Positions 58,068-64,000 of a DNA stretch of 64,000 nt are shown here, piece by piece. Every line of letters begins with the position of its first letter. The first letter of the stretch is position 1. The notes beneath the pieces are model-generated. The model did no database searches and had not been told where the DNA came from. It saw nothing but the letters and a program-made list of their open reading frames with translations. The stretch is from Pseudomonas sp. CBZ-4. GTDB taxonomy: Bacteria > Pseudomonadota > Gammaproteobacteria > Pseudomonadales > Pseudomonadaceae. The stretch spans positions 1-64,000 of the forward strand of contig NZ_ANNV01000040.1 of the NCBI RefSeq assembly GCF_000346755.1, in the 5' to 3' direction. Made by a program: the position numbers and the translations under genes.

Positions 58068-59090
58068 ATGACGGATCACGCGTTATTACTGGTCAACCTG
58101 GGTTCACCGGCGTCCACTTCGGTGGCCGATGTGCGCAGCTACCTCAATCAGTTCCTGATGGACCCTTATGTGATCGACCTGCCGTGGCCGGTGCGGCGCT
58201 TGCTGGTCTCGCTGATCCTGATCAAGCGCCCCGAGCAGTCGGCCCACGCCTACGCCTCGATCTGGTGGGAGGAGGGCTCGCCGCTGGTGGTGCTCAGCCG
58301 CCGCCTGCAACAACAGATGACCACGCAGTGGACTCACGGCCCGGTGGAATTGGCGATGCGCTACGGCGAGCCGTCGATTGAAACGGTGCTGACCCGTCTC
58401 GCCGCCCAAGGCATCCGCAAGGTCACCCTCGCGCCGCTGTACCCGCAGTTTGCCGACAGCACCGTGACCACGGTGGTGGAAGAAGCCCGCCGCGTGCTGC
58501 GTGAGAAAAAACTCGACCTGCCGTTGGCGATCCTGCAACCCTTCTACGACCAACCGGAATACCTCGACGCCCTGGTGGCCAGCGCCAAGCCGCATTTGCA
58601 GCAGGATTACGATCACCTGCTGTTCAGCTTCCATGGCTTGCCGGAGCGGCACCTGCAAAAACTCAACCCTGGGCACACCTTCGACGGTGCCACCGATTGC
58701 TGCGCGAACGCCCCGGCACAAGTGCGTGCCACCTGTTATCGCGGGCAATGTTTCAGCGTGGCGCGGGATTTTGCCGCGCGCATGGGCTTGCCGGAAGATA
58801 AATGGTCGGTGGCCTTCCAATCGCGCCTGGGGCGGGCGAAGTGGATCGAACCCTACACCGAAGCCCGCCTGGAAACCCTGGCCCAGCAAGGCGTGAAAAA
58901 GCTGCTGGTGATGTGCCCGGCGTTTGTCGCCGATTGCATCGAGACGCTGGAGGAGATTGGTGATCGCGGGCTGGAGCAGTTCCGCGAGGCGGGGGGCGAG
59001 GAATTGGTGCTGGTGCCGTGCCTGAATGATGATCCGCAGTGGGCGAAGGCGTTGAATGCCTTGTGTGAAAAAGCACCCGTGTCGCTATAG
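58068..59090 (+). CDS. hemH: Ferrochelatase
   Basis: 340 residues. [22 protein letters not shown] at the N-terminus (in part), [13 protein letters not shown] with the active-site His, and [15 protein letters not shown] (in part). Inserts iron into protoporphyrin IX, the last step of heme synthesis. Follows the epimerase by 14 bp. Confidence 0.97.
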   Translation: MTDHALLLVNLGSPASTSVADVRSYLNQFLMDPYVIDLPWPVRRLLVSLILIKRPEQSAHAYASIWWEEGSPLVVLSRRLQQQMTTQWTHGPVELAMRYGEPSIETVLTRLAAQGIRKVTLAPLYPQFADSTVTTVVEEARRVLREKKLDLPLAILQPFYDQPEYLDALVASAKPHLQQDYDHLLFSFHGLPERHLQKLNPGHTFDGATDCCANAPAQVRATCYRGQCFSVARDFAARMGLPEDKWSVAFQSRLGRAKWIEPYTEARLETLAQQGVKKLLVMCPAFVADCIETLEEIGDRGLEQFREAGGEELVLVPCLNDDPQWAKALNALCEKAPVSL

Positions 59091-59112
59091 CTGAAGCCAG
59101 TGAAGGTCAACA

Positions 59113-59202
59113 TGTGGGAGCGGGCTTGCCCGCGATGGGGGCGTGTCAGCCGCTAGATGTGTTGGCTGATACACCGCTATCGCGGGCAAGCCCGCTCCCA
59201 CA
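59113..59202. repeat. REPIN (inverted REP pair)
   Basis: TGTGGGAGCGGGCTTGCCCG and its reverse complement face each other around a spacer, between hemH and the convergent TonB receptor gene. Confidence 0.92.
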
Positions 59203-59230
59203 TTGGTCCTCCTATATTTGTTGATTGGGT

Positions 59231-61327
59231 TTACAGGTTGAGGGTCAGGCTGACGGTGAGGTTGCGTGGTTCGCCCGGGTTGACCCAATAGTTGCTGTAG
59301 GACCGCTCGTAGTACTTCTCATCAAACAGGTTGTTGAGATTCAAGCCGACCGTCACGTTCTCCGTAGCCTTGTAATGCGCGAGCAAATCCACGGTGTGAT
59401 ACGCCGGCAGCTCAAAGCGCGTACCCGCCTCACCGGAACGATCCCCTACATAGGTAAACGCCGCCCCCACGTCCGAGCCGCGCAACGCGCCATCCTGGAA
59501 CTCATACACCCCCAACAGACTGCCACTGCGCTTGGCCACGCCAAGGATGCGGCTGCCGGCGGGAATGGCTTTATCGCCCTTGGTCACTTCGGCATCGATG
59601 TAGGCAAAGGCCCCAATCACCCGTACGGCATCCGTCACTTGCCCCGTCATTTGCAGGTCAAAACCCTGGCTGCGGGCCTTGCCCATGGCGCGGTTGAGGT
59701 TGGTGGCCGGGTCGAGGGTGAGCACGTTTTCCTTCTCGATATGGAACGCGGCGAGGGTGGTGCTGAGGCGGTCGTCGAACAGCTCGCTCTTGATCCCCAC
59801 TTCATAACCCACGCCTTCTTCCGGCTTGAAGCCTTTGTTGTTGGCGTCCAGCCCGCTGTTGGGTTTGAACGAGGTGGAGGCGTTGGCGAACACGCCGACT
59901 TGCGGCGTGAGCTGGTAGAGCAGGCCGGCGCGCTGGGTGAGGGCGTCGTGGGTTTGCTGGGTCGGCGGGGTGTTGCCGATGTAGTTGTCGATGCGTTGTT
60001 CGAAATGCTCGAAGCGCGCCCCGAGCATGCCGCGCAGGCGGTCGGTGAAGACGATCTGGTCTTGCAGGTTCAGCGCGTGGCTTTTGGTCTGCTCGAAGAA
60101 GTCGGTGCCGCCGCGCGCGCCATTGGGTTTGGCCTGGCCGTAGACCGGGTTGTAGAGGTCGATGGCGTAGGGGCTGCCGGCAATCGCCGTCACGCGTTCC
60201 TTCTTGCGGTAGTCCTCGTATTCCGTGCCCACCAGCACTTCATGCTGCCAACTGCCAATATCGAACAAGCCGCGCAGTTCAAGTTGGGTGATGCTGTCGT
60301 GCCAGCCCATGGAGCGTTCGCGGTAGCGGCGGTTGAGGGTGTGGCCGTCGGCGTTCAGCGCACGGTTTTCCGAGGCGTCGCCCCACAGGCTGCCTTGCTT
60401 GTAGTGGCTGGCCAGGCGCAGGCTCCAGGCATCGTTGAGGTGATGTTCGAGGGCGGCCTGGAGGCGGTTGTTGTGGTTGTCGATATCGCCGTCGTTGGGC
60501 TCGCCGAGGAAGGTCGAGCGCGATACGCCGGGGGCGGCGACGATGCCACGGTCGAAAGTGGAGCTGTGGCGCACGAATTCGCTTTCGACGAGCAGGGTGG
60601 TGTCCGGGTCCAGTTGCCAACTGAACGACGGCGCGACGAACACCCGTTTGCTCTGCACGTGATCGCGGAAGCTGTGGTTGTCTTCCACCGCCAGGTTGAC
60701 CCGCGACAGCACGTGGCCTTCGCTGTCCAGCGGGGTGTTGACGTCGAGGGCGGTGCGATAGCGGTCCCAACTGCCGGCGCTGGTTTGCAGGGTGGTGAAG
60801 GCCTCGGGCTGGGGCTTCTTGGTGACGATATTCACCGTGCCGCCAGGATCGCCACGCCCGTACAGGCTGGCGGCGGGGCCCTTGAGCACTTCGATGCGCT
60901 CGATATTGGCCGCGTCCGGGGTGCTCGGGTAGCCACGGTTGGCGCTGAAGCCGTCCTGGTAGAACTCGGACGTGGTGAAGCCGCGCACGCTGTATTCGTA
61001 GAGCGTCAGGCCGCCGAAGTTGTTTTGCTTGGACACGCCGCCGGCAAATTCCAGGGCGCGCTCGACGCTGGTGCTGCCCAGGTCCTTGAGCACCGTGGCG
61101 GGAATCACGCTGATGGATTGTGGGATGTCGCGTAGCGCCGTGTCAGTTTTGGTCGCACTGGCCGAGCGTGTGGCGCGGTAGCCTTTGACCGGGCTGGTGG
61201 CGGACTCGTAGGCGTCGGTGGTGACGCTGATGGTGTCGAGTTCCAGGGTGTTGTCTTCGGCGAAAGCGGGATCAAGCAGCAAACCCAAGGCCAGGCCAGC
61301 CAAGGGGGCAATTCTTCGAGACGGCAT
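59231..61327 (-). CDS. TonB-dependent siderophore receptor
   Basis: 698 residues from ATG 61327 (MPSRRIAPLAG) with signal peptide cut near DPAFA. TonB-box region (LELDTISVTTD), plug domain (about 55-190, RDIPQSISVIPATVL, VLKGPAASLYGRGDPGGTVNIVTKKP in part) and a 22-strand barrel ending NLTVSLTLNL. No STN signalling domain. This is the ferric-siderophore (hydroxamate-like, FoxA/FhuA-type) group; the ligand cannot be fixed. A Fur-box-like site precedes it. Confidence 0.93.
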   Translation of the reverse strand: MPSRRIAPLAGLALGLLLDPAFAEDNTLELDTISVTTDAYESATSPVKGYRATRSASATKTDTALRDIPQSISVIPATVLKDLGSTSVERALEFAGGVSKQNNFGGLTLYEYSVRGFTTSEFYQDGFSANRGYPSTPDAANIERIEVLKGPAASLYGRGDPGGTVNIVTKKPQPEAFTTLQTSAGSWDRYRTALDVNTPLDSEGHVLSRVNLAVEDNHSFRDHVQSKRVFVAPSFSWQLDPDTTLLVESEFVRHSSTFDRGIVAAPGVSRSTFLGEPNDGDIDNHNNRLQAALEHHLNDAWSLRLASHYKQGSLWGDASENRALNADGHTLNRRYRERSMGWHDSITQLELRGLFDIGSWQHEVLVGTEYEDYRKKERVTAIAGSPYAIDLYNPVYGQAKPNGARGGTDFFEQTKSHALNLQDQIVFTDRLRGMLGARFEHFEQRIDNYIGNTPPTQQTHDALTQRAGLLYQLTPQVGVFANASTSFKPNSGLDANNKGFKPEEGVGYEVGIKSELFDDRLSTTLAAFHIEKENVLTLDPATNLNRAMGKARSQGFDLQMTGQVTDAVRVIGAFAYIDAEVTKGDKAIPAGSRILGVAKRSGSLLGVYEFQDGALRGSDVGAAFTYVGDRSGEAGTRFELPAYHTVDLLAHYKATENVTVGLNLNNLFDEKYYERSYSNYWVNPGEPRNLTVSLTLNL

Positions 61328-61368
61328 GATAGAGCGTTCCAATGTCGATATTGAAACAATATAACATG

Positions 61369-61388
61369 CCTAATGAGAATGAATCGCT
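61369..61388. promoter_or_regulatory. Fur-box-like site of the receptor gene
   Basis: CTAATGAGAATGAATCGC within 61369-61388 resembles the GATAATGATAATCATTATC Fur consensus (several matches of the nATnAT hexamer type). It is placed about 45 bp upstream of the start, so iron repression is likely. Confidence 0.6.
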
Positions 61389-61439
61389 ATGAAATGTGCG
61401 CTTACAGGTGCCTGCGAACAGGCACCTGGGCGAGGGCGC

Positions 61440-62594
61440 TTATTCCTCTTCTTTCACCGGCGCCGGCGGTGGGCGCAGGCCGATTTCCGCTGACAACTTG
61501 ATCTCTTTGCCATTGCGCATCACCAGGATCGTCACTTTGTCGGTCGGTTTGATCCGTGCCACCTGGTTCATCGACTTGCGGCCATCGCCAGCCGGTTCGC
61601 CGTCGATGCTGAGGATCACGTCGCCCAGTTGCAGGCCGGCTTTCTGCGCCGGGCCGTCACGGAAGATCCCGGCGACCACGATGCCCGGGCGCCCAGTCAG
61701 GCCAAACGACTCGGCCAAGTCCTTGGTCAGCGGCTGCACTTCAATGCCCAGCCATCCGCGAATCACCTGGCCGTGCTCGATGATCGACTTCATCACTTCC
61801 GTCGCCAGCTTTACGGGGATCGCAAAACCGATGCCCTGGGAGCCGCCGGACTTGGAGAAAATCGCCGTGTTGATACCGGTCAGGTTGCCATTGGCATCCA
61901 CCAGCGCGCCACCGGAGTTGCCGGGGTTGATCGCGGCGTCGGTCTGGATGAAGTCTTCGTAGCTGTTCAGGCCGAGCTGGTTACGCCCGGTGGCGCTGAT
62001 GATGCCCATGGTCACCGTCTGGCCGACGCCGAACGGGTTGCCGATTGCCAGCGCGACGTCACCCACGCGCAGGCCGTCGGAGCGGCCGAGGGTGATGGAG
62101 GGCAGGCTTTTCAGGTCGATCTTGAGCACCGCAAGGTCGGTTTCCGGGTCGCTGCCGACCACGCGGGCCAGGGTTTCGCGGCCGTCACGCAAGGCCACCA
62201 CGATCTGGTCGGCGCCGGTGGTCACGTGGTTGTTGGTGAGGATGTAGCCTTCCGGGCTCATGATCACGCCCGAACCCAGGCTCGACTCCATGCGCCGCTG
62301 CTTGGGGCCGTTGTCACCGAAGTAGCGACGAAACTGCGGGTCTTCAAACAACGGGTGCGCCGGTTTGTTGATGACCTTGGTGGTGTACAGGTTGACCACG
62401 GCCGGCGCGGCGATGACCACCGCGTCCGCATAGGTCACCGGGCCTTGCACCACCGCGTTGGTCTGCGGTGCCTGCTGCATGTTTACGTCCAGGCTGGGCA
62501 AGCCAACCCACTGGGGATAACGCTGAATGATCAGCATCGCGATCAGCACGCCAGCCAACAATGGCCATCCAAAAAAACGCAGTGCCTTGAGCAT
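61440..62594 (-). CDS. algW: Periplasmic serine protease AlgW (DegS/HtrA family)
   Basis: 384 residues. N-terminal membrane anchor (about 5-22), protease domain with the triad His in ILTNNHVTTGADQ, Asp in ETDLAVLKID and Ser in PGNSGGALVD, then one PDZ domain (about 285-375). AlgW cleaves MucA to release the envelope-stress sigma factor AlgU. TTG at 62597 is an alternative start. Divergent from the Nif3-family gene. Confidence 0.94.
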   Translation of the reverse strand: MLKALRFFGWPLLAGVLIAMLIIQRYPQWVGLPSLDVNMQQAPQTNAVVQGPVTYADAVVIAAPAVVNLYTTKVINKPAHPLFEDPQFRRYFGDNGPKQRRMESSLGSGVIMSPEGYILTNNHVTTGADQIVVALRDGRETLARVVGSDPETDLAVLKIDLKSLPSITLGRSDGLRVGDVALAIGNPFGVGQTVTMGIISATGRNQLGLNSYEDFIQTDAAINPGNSGGALVDANGNLTGINTAIFSKSGGSQGIGFAIPVKLATEVMKSIIEHGQVIRGWLGIEVQPLTKDLAESFGLTGRPGIVVAGIFRDGPAQKAGLQLGDVILSIDGEPAGDGRKSMNQVARIKPTDKVTILVMRNGKEIKLSAEIGLRPPPAPVKEEE

Positions 62595-62696
62595 CAAGTA
62601 AGTCCTGACAGGTTGCAGGGGGCGGGAGAGCGCCCATAATGTCGCGCATTATACGAGGCTGTGAGTGCCTTCGAACGGGATATTTAGGAGTCTTTT

Positions 62697-63455
62697 ATGG
62701 CCGTTGCCCTGAGCACATTAGTCGATGAAGCTGACCGCTACCTGAACAGCTCGAAAATCGCCGATTACTGCCCCAATGGCCTGCAAGTGGAGGGGCGCCC
62801 GCAGGTAATGCGCATCGTCAGCGGCGTGACCGCCAGCCAGGCCCTGCTGGACGCGGCCGTCGAAGCCGGGGCTGATTTGGTGCTGGTGCACCACGGTTAT
62901 TTCTGGAAAGGCGAAAACCCCTGCATCACCGGCATGAAGCAGCGCCGCCTGAAAACCCTGCTCAAGCACGACATCAGCCTGCTGGCCTACCACCTGCCGC
63001 TGGACCTGCACCCTGATGTCGGCAACAACGTGCAGCTCGCACGCCAGCTGGACATCACCGTCGAAGGCCCGCTGGACCCCAATGATGCGAAGATCGTCGG
63101 CCTGGTCGGCTCCCTTGCCGAGCCGCTGTCGCCACGGGATTTTGCCCGCCGTGTGCAGGAAGTCATGGGGCGTGAGCCGTTGCTGATCGAAGGCAGTGAG
63201 ATGATCCGGCGCGTGGGATGGTGTACCGGTGGTGGTCAGGGTTACATCGACCATGGGATTGCGGCGGGTGTGGATCTGTTCCTCAGCGGCGAAGCGTCCG
63301 AGCAGACCTTTCACAGTGCGCGGGAAAATGACATCAGCTTTATTGCCGCCGGCCATCACGCCACCGAGCGTTATGGCGTGCAGGCGCTGGGGGATTACCT
63401 GGCGCGGCGGTTTGCGCTGGAGCATCTGTTCATCGACTGTCCGAACCCTATTTAA
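62697..63455 (+). CDS. Nif3-like dinuclear metal centre protein
   Basis: 252 residues. Metal-binding stretches NGLQVEGRPQ, VLVHHGYFWKGE, LLAYHLPLDLH and the C-terminal AAGHHATERYG, the NIF3/GTP cyclohydrolase-I type 2 family pattern. Position beside algW matches P. aeruginosa PA4445. Biochemical role is unclear. Confidence 0.93.
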   Translation: MAVALSTLVDEADRYLNSSKIADYCPNGLQVEGRPQVMRIVSGVTASQALLDAAVEAGADLVLVHHGYFWKGENPCITGMKQRRLKTLLKHDISLLAYHLPLDLHPDVGNNVQLARQLDITVEGPLDPNDAKIVGLVGSLAEPLSPRDFARRVQEVMGREPLLIEGSEMIRRVGWCTGGGQGYIDHGIAAGVDLFLSGEASEQTFHSARENDISFIAAGHHATERYGVQALGDYLARRFALEHLFIDCPNPI

Positions 63456-63474
63456 CGGGCACCGCTGTACAAAA

Positions 63475-63577
63475 TGTGGGAGCTGGCTTGCCTGCGATGC
63501 AGACACCTCGTTCTGTCTGATAAACCGAGGCGATGCTATCGCAGGCAAGCCAGCTCCCACACAAGCCAGCTCCCACA
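63475..63577. repeat. REPIN with an extra tandem half-copy
   Basis: TGTGGGAGCTGGCTTGCCTG faces its complement ending at 63561. The last 16 bp, CAAGCCAGCTCCCACA, are then repeated at 63562-63577. Lies between the Nif3-family gene and cysD; the rest of 63578-63728 holds no gene but must carry the cysD promoter. Confidence 0.9.
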
Positions 63578-63728
63578 CTTGACCGCGCGTCACCCCCAAA
63601 CTCAGGGGCATATTCATATACCGTTTCGATCTAGCCAGCTCCCTGATTAGAAGAAGGTGCTGTGCTAGCATGCCCCGCTCGAACACGGCCCGCTGGCCGT
63701 CCATAAGATCGTTTTTCCGTGAGTAACC

Positions 63729-64000
63729 ATGGTCGACAAACTGACGCATCTGAAACAGCTGGAGGCGGAAAGCATCCACATCATCCGCGAGGTCGCCGCC
63801 GAGTTCGATAACCCGGTGATGCTCTACTCGATCGGTAAAGACTCCGCCGTGATGCTGCACCTGGCACGCAAGGCGTTCTTTCCGGGCAAGCTGCCGTTCC
63901 CGGTGATGCACGTGGACACCCAGTGGAAATTCCAGGAGATGTACAAGTTCCGCGACAAGATGGTCGAAGAGCTTGGCCTGGAGCTGATCACCCACGTCAA
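63729..64000 (+). CDS. cysD: Sulfate adenylyltransferase subunit 2 (partial)
   Basis: First 90 residues only, cut by the window end. PP-loop motif [18 protein letters not shown] (about 34-51) and [11 protein letters not shown]. CysD with CysN makes adenosine phosphosulfate in sulfate assimilation. Order after algW and Nif3 matches P. aeruginosa. Confidence 0.97.
   Translation, partial: MVDKLTHLKQLEAESIHIIREVAAEFDNPVMLYSIGKDSAVMLHLARKAFFPGKLPFPVMHVDTQWKFQEMYKFRDKMVEELGLELITHV

Noticed and set aside
59225..61135. 636-codon open frame opposite the TonB receptor gene
   Set aside because: Translation is Val/Gly/Ala/His-rich and antisense to a complete receptor with signal peptide and plug.

Overview
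The window looks like a Pseudomonas chromosome of the fluorescens group. The evidence is the gene order (murI next to a PagL-type lipid A deacylase, photolyase/MerR and hemH; lolB-ispE-tRNA-Gln-prs-rplY-pth-ychF; algW-Nif3-cysD), the high-GC coding style, three REP/REPIN pairs of the GTGGGAGC...GCTCCCAC type, and an Hrp1-class type III secretion cluster organised like the rsp/rsc cluster of plant-associated fluorescent pseudomonads. No database search was run; names rest on motifs, length, order and recalled homologues.

Region 1 (1-15454) is a mosaic integrative element downstream of a tRNA-Met gene (15455-15531, minus strand). Its core (7025-15288) is P4-satellite-like: a tyrosine integrase beside the tRNA, an unknown 303-residue protein with a possible C-terminal HTH, an AlpA regulator, several small proteins, a region resembling the P4 Ash/immunity-RNA locus, and a Toprim/DUF927 primase-helicase. 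Cargo follows: a YobI-like membrane P-loop NTPase (3025-6714) lying between roughly 60-nt imperfect inverted repeats, and a redox-stress module (RclR-like AraC regulator, AhpD-like protein, RclC/YkgB membrane protein). Two inverted copies of a six-site GTGTTAC iteron array with almost the same internal spacing lie at 198-321 and 13894-14016, some 13.8 kb apart. The outer att site was not found, so the element probably runs past the left edge of the window.

Region 2 (15803-34026) is a complete type III secretion gene set in two convergent blocks. The ECF sigma factor hrpL has a sigma-54-type promoter and is divergent from the hrp-box operon hrpJ-hrcV-hrpQ-hrcN-hrpO-hrpP-hrcQRSTU. On the other strand hrpA(-like)-hrpB-hrcJ-hrpD-hrpE-hrpF-hrpG-hrcC-hrpT-hrpV runs towards it, preceded by a single HrpR/S-type enhancer-binding protein. 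The inferred cascade is RspR with sigma-54, then HrpL, then hrp boxes. No harpin or effector gene was recognised in the window.

Region 3 (34274-46790) is conserved housekeeping DNA: ychF, pth, rplY, prs, tRNA-Gln, ispE, lolB, a TPR lipoprotein gene, then divergently hemA-prfA-prmC-moeB-murI and pagL.

Region 4 (46963-57014) holds a long minus-strand run, ybgA-merR(LitR-like)-phrB-SnoaL-SDR-amine oxidase-DUF1365-cyclopropane synthase-DUF2878, plus a Trp-rich protein and a renalase-like flavoprotein. TGTACA-N12-TGTACA operator-like sites stand at the head of the run, and a weaker match stands before the flavoprotein pair, which suggests a light/LitR-type regulon. phrB carries a one-base deletion.

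Region 5 (57154-64000) contains a TIGR01777 epimerase, hemH, a TonB-dependent siderophore receptor with a Fur-box-like site, algW, a Nif3-family gene and the start of cysD.
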